A stretch of DNA of 31,273 nt from Acidobacteriota bacterium (GCA_027296385.1 JAPUJD010000237.1:1-31273), one strand, 5' to 3'; numbered from the stretch's first letter, positions 12,730 through 20,541 are shown. Made by a program: numbers and translations. The notes: a model not told the origin generated them from the sequence alone.

Positions 12730-15312
12730 TCAGCTGGATCGGGCGAGAACATGTCCCAAGGCGAGCTGGACGAGACGCCGCAGTGGGGTTACGGCTGCCC
12801 CCCGGTTCCGGTTCGCGGCGCCGATCTCGAAGGCCAGGCGCCACTGTCGGAAGAGCACGCGATAGGCGGCGAGCAAGCCGGAGGAGGGGTCGTAGATATG
12901 GGTTGCCTCCGAAGTCACACCATTGAGCTCGAGCACTCGCAGGTGGCGCCCGGCGACGAGGTCGTCGAGGGAGGGAGCCTTGAGGTCGTAGCGGCCGAAA
13001 TAGAACCCTCGACAGGCGCGGCTGAGGCGTTCGATCTCCGCCTCGAGCGCCGGTGTTTTGAGGGCGGAACCGTCGCGGAAGATGGCTCCCCGGCAATGCG
13101 TGCCGAGCTCGGTCAGCGGCACTCTCTCGCCGGCCGCCGGCACGGCGTCAGGCGGCCGGTCGAGGCCGGCGAGGTAGAGGTCGGCGAGGCAGACCGCGCG
13201 CTCGTCTGAGAGCACGAGTTGCTCGAGGGTCGACTCGCCGTCCCCTCGTACCGCGGGTAGCTCCTTCTCGGTGATGGAGAAGATTTCTCCGGACTCGTCT
13301 CCGGGGCGGCGGACGTAGAAGATGCCGACCTCGACACCCGGGACGAACTCCTGGGCGATCAAGTCGCGCGGAGAGCCCAGGGCTTGTCGAACCTGAGCCC
13401 AGGTACGAGCGATCGTCACCCCCTCGCCGCGCTGGCCGACGTCGGGCTTGATGACTAGCGGTAGCTCGAGTCCGCGGGTGGCGACGAACTTCCGCACGGC
13501 CTCCTCTCGGCCCTCGCAGCCTTCGCTAGCCGGCAGCCGCAGGAACTTTGCCACGGTTTCGGCCGGGAGAGCGTCGAGGATGTCCGCCTTCGATTCGCCG
13601 ACGAAGCCACCCTCGGGCATGCCGGGATTGGCAGCGGTGAAGACTCCGACTCCGCGATGACGCAGGGAGAGCCAGGCGATCCACGGCAACACCGGTGAGT
13701 AGAACAGCCACCGCGGCCAGAACTCCCAGCGCAACCGGCGGCACCAGCGTCCGCGCCACAGACGGCGTCCGCGGTAGCTCGCCAGCTGGCGCAAGGTGGC
13801 GAGCATCCAGGCCAGGATGGCCGCCATCAGCACCACCCACCACACGGAGTGCCGAGCCGAGCCTGCGAGCTCGAGCCAGGGCCTGCCGAGCCAGGCCGCC
13901 CCGCCGACGAGAACCGGCGTCCACACGGCCACGGCGAGAGCGAAGAGTAGGGCGAAACGGCTGAAACTCGTACGCAGTAGCCCCGCAACGACATAGGTCG
14001 GCAGCCGCATGCCAGGCCAGAACCGGCTGAGGAAGATGACCGCTGCGCCGCGGCGCTCGAACCAGCGCGAGCTCTCGGCCAGGCGTTGTTCGGTGATGAA
14101 CCACTTGAGTGGCGCTCGGTTCAGCCAGGGCCTCCCGAGCCAGCGCCCAGCCAGATACAGGGCCAGGTCGCCGACGAAGATACCGACGAAACAGGCGGTC
14201 ACACCGGCCCCGAAGCCGAGCCGCCCTTGCGCCACGAGGAGCCCGGTCGCAATACAGGTCAGATCCTCACTCACCAGGGTCGCGGCGGCGATCAGCAGCA
14301 GCCAGACGGCCAGCGTCGGCCCCATGGCTCGCGGCAGGGTGGCGGGGTCTAGCGCTCTTGCCGCGGCCGCCAACCGGTCCTGTGTCGCCGCGCCGCGTCG
14401 CCGGGCCTTGCCGTCATCGACGCGCCGGAGGAAGTCGTGCAGATCGGCAGCCAGCGTCTCAGGTTGCAGGAATGCCATGAAGTGGTTCGAGGGATAGACG
14501 ATGAGCTCGCTGTGGGGGGCGATGCGGTGGTGCTCACGGGCTGCCGCGACGGGCACCAGAAGGTCCGACTCTCCATGCAGGATGAGAACCGGCATCTCGA
14601 GCCCGCCGAGGGCCTCTCGGAGCGGACGCTGGTCGGTGTCGTAGAAGTTGCGGGCATAGGGAATATCGAGGGCGAAGCCGTCGAGCCATCCAAAGTGGGG
14701 CACGAGCCGGTGTAGCCCCCACAACCCCGCGAGCTGGGCACCGTGAACCGCGTGGTTCAGGCGATAATCGCCGAAGAGCTCGTACTCTTGCGCGCCGATC
14801 GATGCCAGAAGCGTCAGCGATTGCACTCGCTGGCGCTCACGCTGTGCCAGCTCGATGCCGACGCCCCCACCCATGCTGAAGCCGATGACATGGACCCGGT
14901 CGATCGCCAGCGCGTCCAGGAGCTGGATCATGTAGTCGGCGTGGGCGGCGATCGAGTAGTCCGGCAGGTGCGCCCGGGAGGCGCCGAACCCGGGCAGGTC
15001 CGGCGCCAGCGTCCGGTAACGCTGGTTGAGCAGGCCGGCGAGGTCGCCTACCTCATGGCGGCTACCCGGACTGCCGTGAAGCAACAGGACAACCGGTAGC
15101 TTGCCGTTCACCGCGATCGCCGGTGCGGGTCTCTCGTCGAGCGCGATGACAGTCTCCCGGGCCAGGCGATCGTGCCCATCGACCACCATCACGCTGACTC
15201 CGGGCGACGGCGGTTCAGAGGCGGAGGGCAGGGCCCGCCAGCCGTAGGACAAGGCGAGCAGAGCCAGGTAGCCACCCAGCCAGTGTCTCGACCGAAGGCG
15301 CCGCCGGCTCAC
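12730..15312 (-). CDS. Three-domain fusion: alpha/beta hydrolase - DedA/VTT - ATP-grasp
   Basis: An 860-residue membrane protein. Residues 11-28 form a membrane anchor or signal. Residues 40-300 are an alpha/beta hydrolase with oxyanion motif L-H-G-S-P-G, nucleophile S146 in G-F-S-M-G, D250 and H277, so the triad is complete. Residues 330-510 form a DedA/VTT (SNARE-associated) domain with E349-D350, G381-D382 and S-R-F-W-P-G-M-R (429-436). Residues 555-860 are an ATP-grasp carboxylate-amine ligase-like domain: N-P-G-M-P-E-G-G-F-V-G-E-S-K (562-575), K622 in V-I-K-P-D, E655 in Q-E-F-V-P-G-V, and the metal residues D776 and E795-L-N797. DedA proteins move lipids across membranes; ATP-grasp ligases form amide-type bonds. 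Joint action on a lipid is my inference. The GTG start overlaps the previous stop (GTGA). Confidence 0.85.
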   Translation of the reverse strand: MSRRRLRSRHWLGGYLALLALSYGWRALPSASEPPSPGVSVMVVDGHDRLARETVIALDERPAPAIAVNGKLPVVLLLHGSPGSRHEVGDLAGLLNQRYRTLAPDLPGFGASRAHLPDYSIAAHADYMIQLLDALAIDRVHVIGFSMGGGVGIELAQRERQRVQSLTLLASIGAQEYELFGDYRLNHAVHGAQLAGLWGLHRLVPHFGWLDGFALDIPYARNFYDTDQRPLREALGGLEMPVLILHGESDLLVPVAAAREHHRIAPHSELIVYPSNHFMAFLQPETLAADLHDFLRRVDDGKARRRGAATQDRLAAAARALDPATLPRAMGPTLAVWLLLIAAATLVSEDLTCIATGLLVAQGRLGFGAGVTACFVGIFVGDLALYLAGRWLGRPWLNRAPLKWFITEQRLAESSRWFERRGAAVIFLSRFWPGMRLPTYVVAGLLRTSFSRFALLFALAVAVWTPVLVGGAAWLGRPWLELAGSARHSVWWVVLMAAILAWMLATLRQLASYRGRRLWRGRWCRRLRWEFWPRWLFYSPVLPWIAWLSLRHRGVGVFTAANPGMPEGGFVGESKADILDALPAETVAKFLRLPASEGCEGREEAVRKFVATRGLELPLVIKPDVGQRGEGVTIARTWAQVRQALGSPRDLIAQEFVPGVEVGIFYVRRPGDESGEIFSITEKELPAVRGDGESTLEQLVLSDERAVCLADLYLAGLDRPPDAVPAAGERVPLTELGTHCRGAIFRDGSALKTPALEAEIERLSRACRGFYFGRYDLKAPSLDDLVAGRHLRVLELNGVTSEATHIYDPSSGLLAAYRVLFRQWRLAFEIGAANRNRGAAVTPLRRLVQLALGHVLARSS

Positions 15313-16085
15313 TCGACGGGAGTGCCGCTGAGGGCCGGTCGGCCGTCGATCGCTGGTTCGGGGACGAGCTGGAGCTCGGTGCCGAGCGGCCTAGACTCTC
15401 GGCAGGGAGGCCCGGAGTTGTAGGTGAAGCGAACGAAAGACTCTTCGACCTCGACGTGACTGAAGCTCACCGTGCCGGCATCCGCTCGGTGCATGCAAGG
15501 CGAGAGCTCCCCGCGCTCTGGCCGATGGCTGTGGTGGAACTCGAAGTGGGCGCGCGCCGGGTCGTCCGAGCACACCAGGTAGTCGGTCAGCAGCTGTCGG
15601 CGGACCGCCGCGAAGTCGACCGAGCCGACCGGGCCGACTGAGGAGGACGCCAGCATCGCCGTATCGGTCGGCGGCGCCGGCGTGAGATCGATTCCGTCCC
15701 ACTCGAAGATCACCGGCGCGGCCGCGGGTGAGAGGGCGAAGAGGGTGAAGGGCTCCAGCCGTTGGAGATCGACTGCGGCCAGCTCGTCCGCCAGCTGGGC
15801 CGCGTGACGCAGGCTGGCCAGTTTGCGGACCAGGTGGCCTCGCGAGACGACTTCGTGGGACCGGCCGGGCTCGGGGGGGTGAGAGTTGAGCAGGCCGACG
15901 GCGGTTCCGAGCTCATTGACGGCTAGCCAGGTGCCGCCGGCGGCTGTGTCGGTGGGAGCGAGGTAGCGGACTGTGCCGCGGACTGCCAGTGTCGGCGGTT
16001 GGGCCGTGGCGCGAGTCCGGAGCTCGTCCCGGTTGAAGAACAGTTGGTAGCCTGCGGAGGTCAAGTGCCAGGTTACGGTGCACAT
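15309..16085 (-). CDS. TANGO2/NRDE-family protein
   Basis: A 258-residue protein beginning M-C2-T-V-T-W, with N18-R19-D20-E21-L, the motif that names the family. The N-terminal Cys and NRDE resemble Ntn-hydrolase-type enzymes. The central part has G-G-T-W-L-A-V-N and G-L-L-N-S-H, both typical. In eukaryotes TANGO2 and relatives are linked to heme or lipid handling; the bacterial function is unknown. No signal peptide is visible, so it is probably cytoplasmic. It sits in the operon between a DinB gene and the hydrolase/DedA/ATP-grasp fusion, which hints at lipid or acyl chemistry without proving it. I chose the ATG at 16085, because the Cys2 must follow Met1; it overlaps the upstream gene by 13 nt. 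Confidence 0.85.
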   Translation of the reverse strand: MCTVTWHLTSAGYQLFFNRDELRTRATAQPPTLAVRGTVRYLAPTDTAAGGTWLAVNELGTAVGLLNSHPPEPGRSHEVVSRGHLVRKLASLRHAAQLADELAAVDLQRLEPFTLFALSPAAAPVIFEWDGIDLTPAPPTDTAMLASSSVGPVGSVDFAAVRRQLLTDYLVCSDDPARAHFEFHHSHRPERGELSPCMHRADAGTVSFSHVEVEESFVRFTYNSGPPCRESRPLGTELQLVPEPAIDGRPALSGTPVE

Positions 16086-16570
16086 TCGGTCTGGCGCTTC
16101 TGGTGCTCCAGCGTCGACGGGGCGAATCCGAAGTCGGTCGGCACGTCGATTCCGCCTTGCCGCAGCAACAGGGCGATCAGGGCGTAGTGGTGGATGGTAT
16201 GGCTGAGCAGGAAAAGAAGCTCTCGATTGACGGTCGATCGCGTCCATGTGGCCTGCTCGGTGACGACGTCCGCGCGCACCCGGAGCTCGCCTTCCTCCTC
16301 GCCCAGCTCGTCGAGACGGCCGCGGATCCGGTGCAAGGCCGCGAGGGCCGGCTCGGGTGCGCTCTCGACGGCCGCCGAGCGGTCGCGGGCGTCATAGTCG
16401 ATGCGCCGAGGCTCGAGACCGGCCAGAAAGCAGTCGTAGAAGTCGATGCAATGGCGGAAGTGGGGGCCGACCTCGCCAATGCAGGCTCGCTCCCCGGCGT
16501 GGCGCAGGCGCTCGAGGAGAGCGGCTCCTCGGTCGATGACGTCGAGATTCTGCTGGATGAGTTCCGTCAT
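16073..16570 (-). CDS. DinB-superfamily protein, small cytoplasmic form
   Basis: A 165-residue helical protein. H-F-R-H-C-I-D-F-Y in helix 2 and S-H-T-I-H-H-Y-A-L-I in the last helix give the three-histidine pattern of the DinB/YfiT metal site. No signal peptide is present. It differs from the exported DinB-like gene at 7504-8145, and the two share only fold-level features. Family functions are mostly unknown; members with thiol-dependent transferase roles exist. The ATG overlaps the stop of the acyltransferase gene (ATGA), which indicates coupled translation inside the operon. I cannot tell whether it acts on the pathway product or is a passenger. Confidence 0.8.
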   Translation of the reverse strand: MTELIQQNLDVIDRGAALLERLRHAGERACIGEVGPHFRHCIDFYDCFLAGLEPRRIDYDARDRSAAVESAPEPALAALHRIRGRLDELGEEEGELRVRADVVTEQATWTRSTVNRELLFLLSHTIHHYALIALLLRQGGIDVPTDFGFAPSTLEHQKRQTECAP

Positions 16571-17343
16571 TCCTCGGTCAACTCTACCACCGGAGTGAAA
16601 GTGCTCGACACCGCCTGATGCAGCCGCGCGGCGAGCACCTTGCGACTCTCGTCGGCGATTCGATCCTCGCCGAAGGCCAGCTTGGCGTCGATGCGGGACA
16701 GACCGAGCAGGGTCCAGAAGTGGTCCGGGAACGCCATGTCACCCCACCAGCAGACCGCCAGGTGAGCCGGCGGCTCGCCGGGGGGCGTCGAGTACGACAC
16801 GCTGGCGAAGTTCACCGGCTGCCCGAGGCGCGCCGGCGTGGCCAAGAGCGACGCCTGGAAGGGCAGGACCTCGGCTCCCGGGGTGCTGGTGCCTTCCGGA
16901 AAGAGGACGACTCCGTCGCCGCGAGCCAGTGCTTCACTCGTTGCGTCGAGCACCCGCGTGATGTCCCGGCGCGCAGCACGGTCGATGAAGATCGTATCCA
17001 TGCTCCGGCAGATCGGTCCGAGAACCGGCCACCCGGAGACCTCGGACTTGGCCACGAAGACAGCCTTCAGTCGACTGGCCAGGATCACGACGTCGAGGTA
17101 GCTGAGGTGGTTGCTGACCAGGTAGAAGGGGTTGGCCGGCGGCGGGCCGGATACCGTCACCCGGATGCCCAGGACCCTGAGCAGAGTGCTGCTCCAGGTG
17201 CGGAAGATCCACTGCCGCCAGCAGGTGCGTAGCCGCGAGCTGCGGCCCATGGCGATCCGGCCGATCCACCACCCGAGGTAGTAGACGGCGCCGACGCCGG
17301 TGAAGAGGACCAAGCGCCGGCTTGCTCGTATGAGGCGTCTCAC
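16567..17343 (-). CDS. PlsC-family acyltransferase, OlsA-like
   Basis: A 258-residue membrane-associated O-acyltransferase. Motif I is N78-H79-L-S-Y-L-D84 (NHxxxxD), and motif III is F-P-E150-G-T. A hydrophobic segment at 11-32 anchors it to the inner membrane. The family acylates lysophosphatidic acid (PlsC) or lyso-ornithine lipid (OlsA). The gene directly upstream encodes an OlsB-like N-acyltransferase, the usual arrangement for ornithine-lipid synthesis, which favours OlsA. I cannot exclude ordinary PlsC. The GTG start overlaps the OlsB-like stop (GTGA). Residues further upstream in the open frame run antisense or into the neighbour and were rejected. Confidence 0.82.
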   Translation of the reverse strand: MRRLIRASRRLVLFTGVGAVYYLGWWIGRIAMGRSSRLRTCWRQWIFRTWSSTLLRVLGIRVTVSGPPPANPFYLVSNHLSYLDVVILASRLKAVFVAKSEVSGWPVLGPICRSMDTIFIDRAARRDITRVLDATSEALARGDGVVLFPEGTSTPGAEVLPFQASLLATPARLGQPVNFASVSYSTPPGEPPAHLAVCWWGDMAFPDHFWTLLGLSRIDAKLAFGEDRIADESRKVLAARLHQAVSSTFTPVVELTEE

Positions 17344-18164
17344 GGACCGAAGAACAAGCGGACCATGCGCGGCGGCATGGCCTCGATGTCGAGCAACGTC
17401 AGGAAATCGATCGTCTTGAACTCGCGGTCGATGGCCGGTGGGCTGGCGACTTTCGCCCCGTGCCGCAGATAGATCCGGAAGAGAGGCGGTACGTCCTTCT
17501 TTGTCGCCGGCTCTGGCTCCGGTCCCTCGATCGAGCACTCGAAGCCCGGGAGCGGCGGTGCGCTGATCTCGGGATGTACGAAGCCGCTGCGCTCGAGGTA
17601 GCGCCGCATGCTGATGCCGTCGCCGGGCTCCTGGCTGGTCAGCGACGAACAGCCGAAGAGGTAGCGCTTGTGATTGTGAGTCATGTAGACGGCCAGCCCC
17701 TTCCACAGGAGAAACAGCACATGGGTATTGCGATGGGAGAGGGCGATGCAGGCCCGCCCGACCTCCACCGACTGAGCTATCGTGCTTTCGGGGACGTGGG
17801 ACAGATCGAACTCGCCGGCCGAGTAGAAACCACGGTGGGCTGCCGCCATCTCGGTCGTCTGGAGTCGGTAGGCGCCGATGACGGCCTCCCTCGGCCCGGA
17901 GAGGTGGCGCACCAGCAGGTGGTGGCAGACCGGATCGAACGGATCCTCGTCGCGTCCGGTTTCGTAGGAGGCTTCGAGACCTTCGCCGAGCTCCAGGTTG
18001 AAAACCTCGAAACGCAGCCGCAAGATGGCGTCGAGCTCGGCAGCAGTGCGCGCGAAGGCCACTTCATAGTCTCCCTCGCGAATCCGGCGCTCGGGCAGGC
18101 TCTCCGGGCATATCGGATAGGCTGCTTCGGGCGAGAGTGGACCGAGGGACGACTCAGCCGGCAT
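17340..18164 (-). CDS. OlsB-like GNAT N-acyltransferase (ornithine/aminolipid synthesis)
   Basis: A 274-residue GNAT/hemolysin-type acyltransferase. The N-terminal L-R-L-R-F-E-V-F-N-L-E-L-G, H-L-L-V-R, V-I-G-A-Y-R-L-Q-T, then E-V-G-R-A-C-I-A-L-S-H-R-N and L-L-W-K-G-L-A-V-Y form the OlsB pattern (compare E-L-G-R-S-C-V in known enzymes). OlsB transfers a 3-hydroxyacyl chain from ACP to the alpha-amino group of ornithine; the PlsC/OlsA-like protein then adds the second chain. Specificity for ornithine is not provable here; glycine or other amino acids are possible. The C-terminal 60 residues (E-P-E-P-A-T-K-K and on) are longer than in minimal OlsB. The ATG overlaps the upstream stop by 11 nt. 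Confidence 0.8.
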   Translation of the reverse strand: MPAESSLGPLSPEAAYPICPESLPERRIREGDYEVAFARTAAELDAILRLRFEVFNLELGEGLEASYETGRDEDPFDPVCHHLLVRHLSGPREAVIGAYRLQTTEMAAAHRGFYSAGEFDLSHVPESTIAQSVEVGRACIALSHRNTHVLFLLWKGLAVYMTHNHKRYLFGCSSLTSQEPGDGISMRRYLERSGFVHPEISAPPLPGFECSIEGPEPEPATKKDVPPLFRIYLRHGAKVASPPAIDREFKTIDFLTLLDIEAMPPRMVRLFFGP

Positions 18165-18915
18165 CGGGCGCCACTCGCTCGATCTCGATCGGTTCCGTGT
18201 ACAGCATCCACAGCTCCCCGCGGCGCACGAGCTCGCCGGCGACGCTGACGGGCTCGGCGACGACGTGCAGGAGCTCGCGCCCCAGCGCTCGGCCGTCACG
18301 GCCGGCGAGGAGATAGTGCGCCACGCCGCCGTCGCGGCTGCGGACCCAGAGCAGGGGCGGCGAGCCGCCGTCGAGACAGCGGGCGGCACAGGCGCGGTGA
18401 GGTTTGCCTTCACCCGGCTTCATCACGCCGAGGTGACACTTGCTGTCGACGATCTCGCCGATCAACCGGTGCTCGCCGAGGGATCGCTCGATCGGGGCCG
18501 GGAGTCGCGCCGGCCCCAGGTCTTCGACCGGCGCGGAGGCGAGTTCGATCATGGCCGAGTCCCGGCGATGGATCAGTTGCCCCGAGAGGCGGACCCGGTG
18601 GTTGTCGAGGCCGGTGACCCGGCTCTCGGCGCCCTTCTTTCCCCGGTCCACCAGCAGGAGAGTCTCGCCGGCGTGCGCTGATGGCGCGGTGACCGTGAGC
18701 GTGGGGTAGGGCTCGGCCGCGAGTCGTCCCTCGAAGCTCTGGACGTTGCCATACTCGAAGTGCGCCTCGACGAACTTCTGCTGCAGGGCGACGACGAGGC
18801 TGGCGACCCCGACTGCGAGAAGGAGAACCAGCACGACGACCCGTCTGATATGGCGGACGAGGGGGGCCGGAACCCGGGCCTCGTAGCCGATGTAGAAGGG
18901 CTCCCGCTCAGCCAT
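18154..18915 (-). CDS. Single-TM protein with a conserved-looking Cys/His motif
   Basis: A 253-residue protein of unknown function. A membrane segment (about residues 25-46) is followed by a predicted extracytoplasmic, beta-rich region. The notable part is residues 153-182, which hold C160, H161, H173, C176 and C180 in an arrangement S-K-C-H-L-G-V-M-K-P-G-E-G-K-P-H-R and A-C-A-A-R-C. This could bind a metal or cofactor. It overlaps the Rieske/ferric-reductase gene by 8 nt, so I infer a redox partner or assembly role. I do not recognise a named family. Confidence 0.6.
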   Translation of the reverse strand: MAEREPFYIGYEARVPAPLVRHIRRVVVLVLLLAVGVASLVVALQQKFVEAHFEYGNVQSFEGRLAAEPYPTLTVTAPSAHAGETLLLVDRGKKGAESRVTGLDNHRVRLSGQLIHRRDSAMIELASAPVEDLGPARLPAPIERSLGEHRLIGEIVDSKCHLGVMKPGEGKPHRACAARCLDGGSPPLLWVRSRDGGVAHYLLAGRDGRALGRELLHVVAEPVSVAGELVRRGELWMLYTEPIEIERVAPDAG

Positions 18916-19957
18916 GGGAACCCTCGGTGACGATCGCCGGCTCGACCCTGGTACCCGGTGGATTGGGCCGCGGGTCGAGCCAGACGGAGCCCTCGATGAC
19001 GCGCACGTTGAAGGTCGGCACGCGTTCGGCGAAGGGTGCCGGCGACGCTCCGGTCTCGGGCTCGTACTCGTAGCCGTGCCAGGGGCAGACGACGCAGCCG
19101 TTGATGATCCGCCCCTCTCCCAGGGGTCCGTTCTGGTGCTGGCAAACGTTGGAGAGCGCCGAAACCCTGTCGCCGTAGCGGAAGACGGCGACGCGTTCGC
19201 CACCCAGACAGGTGATCCGAGCCCGGTCCGGCTCGATCTCGTCGACGCGACAGACTTCGACCCAGCCGTCCAACGCAGCGCCGTCGGCGGGCCGATCGGC
19301 CCGCCGTTCACGCCAGCCCGCGATCAGGTGCAGGCAGAGCAGCCAGGCCACTCCGGCGGCGAGCAGGACCGTGAGACCCGGATGGGTCTCCGCTTGCAGG
19401 ATTCCGAGAGCCACGTGGCTGACGAGCAGGCCGTAGACCAGATAGGCCGCCATGTGGAGCCGCTTCCAAATCGGCGCCGTCAGTTGGGTGAGCCAGAAAT
19501 CGTGACTCGTCGCGGCCATGAGAAAGAGAATCAGGAGGGCGAGAAGTCCGAGGGGTTGGAACGGAAACTGGCTCAGGCTGTCGAGGCGCGGGTTGGAGAC
19601 GAGGACGCTCACCAGGGGATGCACGTTGCCGAGAGCGTGGAACTGGAACACCGCGAAGCCGCCGTGGGCGAGCCCGAGGACGAAGGTCATCACTCCCAGG
19701 TGCCGCCGGTTGTAGAGCAGCGGCAGGAAGCGAGGATCGAGTCGTGCCAGGGGGCCGATGGAGAGCACCACGTGGAGCGAGAGAAAGGCCGCGGTGCCGA
19801 AGGCGCGGATCAAGAGTGTCTCGAGGGTGATTCCCGGGCGCAGCCCGAGTCCGATGGCGATGAAGGCGAGCAGGTAAAGGCCGATCCCGCCACCGACGAC
19901 GAGGTCGTAAACCTTCTTCTGCCGATTCCAGCCGACGGCCTTGTAGGTGACGGTCAC
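18908..19957 (-). CDS. Ferric-reductase-like membrane protein fused to a Rieske domain
   Basis: A 349-residue protein. Residues 15-215 hold about six transmembrane helices like ferric-reductase/MsrQ-type heme-b proteins; possible heme ligands are H62, H98, H168 and H181. Residues 230-330 form a Rieske [2Fe-2S] domain with C272-x-H274 (N-V-C-Q-H-Q-N-G) and C291-x2-H294 (V-V-C-P-W-H-G). This suggests transmembrane electron transfer between heme and the 2Fe-2S cluster. No flavin or NAD(P)H domain follows, so the electron donor must come from elsewhere. It starts at a GTG overlapping the previous stop. The neighbouring Cys/His membrane protein and two small membrane proteins probably form one complex with it. 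Confidence 0.85.
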   Translation of the reverse strand: MTVTYKAVGWNRQKKVYDLVVGGGIGLYLLAFIAIGLGLRPGITLETLLIRAFGTAAFLSLHVVLSIGPLARLDPRFLPLLYNRRHLGVMTFVLGLAHGGFAVFQFHALGNVHPLVSVLVSNPRLDSLSQFPFQPLGLLALLILFLMAATSHDFWLTQLTAPIWKRLHMAAYLVYGLLVSHVALGILQAETHPGLTVLLAAGVAWLLCLHLIAGWRERRADRPADGAALDGWVEVCRVDEIEPDRARITCLGGERVAVFRYGDRVSALSNVCQHQNGPLGEGRIINGCVVCPWHGYEYEPETGASPAPFAERVPTFNVRVIEGSVWLDPRPNPPGTRVEPAIVTEGSHG

Positions 19958-20121
19958 GGGGCCGTCTCAGGGTCTGTCTGCGCGGGGCCGGAAGGTGCTG
20001 GCAGGGTGTCTACGAGCGGCACGCTCGGGCGCCCCCGCAGGGCGAGGAAGAGCAGCAGCGGAAGCGCCACCGCCAGCAGAACGATCCAGCGTCGATGCCA
20101 GCGGCGGAGCTCGCGGATCAT
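19954..20121 (-). CDS. 55-residue single-membrane-span protein
   Basis: Starts M-I-R-E-L-R-R-W-H-R-R-W, with one hydrophobic span (about residues 13-28) and a Pro-rich tail. Basic residues before the span suggest the N-terminus faces the cytoplasm. It overlaps both neighbours (stop/start sharing) within the operon. It is likely an accessory subunit of the Rieske-cytochrome module; I recognise no family. Confidence 0.55.
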   Translation of the reverse strand: MIRELRRWHRRWIVLLAVALPLLLFLALRGRPSVPLVDTLPAPSGPAQTDPETAP

Positions 20122-20372
20122 CGGGCCGCCCTCCGGTGGGCGTTGCTCTCGGTCGGGGGCTCGCCATCGGCGCGCAGCCAGCGCCACGCCAGGAGCGGCC
20201 ACAGCGCGACCGTGCCGGGCAGTATCAGCAGGCGGAAACCCCCCGAGGCCCCGGCGGCGGCGGGGTCGACTCTATCGATGCCCCGGATGATGAAGAAGAG
20301 CCCGAAGAGAATACCGATGGCGGTGTAGATGGTCGCTAGTTGGATAGTCGTTTCAGCCCACCCCTGGCTCAC
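20118..20372 (-). CDS. 84-residue two-span small membrane protein; first gene of the operon
   Basis: Two hydrophobic spans (about residues 10-28 and 46-62) are separated by a short polar loop; the C-terminus is basic. A Shine-Dalgarno (gaggaggag) lies 5 nt before the GTG start, stronger than at most internal operon genes, as expected for the first gene. Its stop overlaps the next ATG (ATGA). Function unknown; I infer a subunit of the membrane redox module that follows. Confidence 0.6.
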   Translation of the reverse strand: MSQGWAETTIQLATIYTAIGILFGLFFIIRGIDRVDPAAAGASGGFRLLILPGTVALWPLLAWRWLRADGEPPTESNAHRRAAR

Positions 20373-20406
20373 CCGGTCTCCTCCTCATCGAACCTCAGAG
20401 CGTCGC

Positions 20407-20412
20407 AGTATA
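20407..20412 (-). promoter_or_regulatory. Candidate -10 box (TATACT) for the eleven-gene operon
   Basis: TATACT on the minus strand lies 34 nt before the GTG, leaving a leader of about 28 nt that contains the gaggaggag site. No good -35 is visible at 16-18 nt spacing. The 169-bp gap between the upstream stop (20542) and this operon start is otherwise empty. Confidence 0.4.
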
Positions 20413-20541
20413 CGACGGCACTGGCGCGATGGAGGTGCACCTCGGGTCACGAGGTCTGCTGCGTCCAGGTCTCGACGACGTCCAACTGGCCCCCATCGAG
20501 TCGCGCCTCCAGGCGATCATCGCCGAGAGCTGAGCCGGGAA

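Noticed and set aside
18914..20290. 458-codon plus-strand open frame opposite the Rieske gene
   Set aside because: Shadow of a GC-rich gene with clear Rieske motifs on the minus strand.
20430..20534. Short plus-strand open frame of 34 codons in the gap before the operon
   Set aside because: No ribosome site, domain or family resemblance; it lies in a promoter region.
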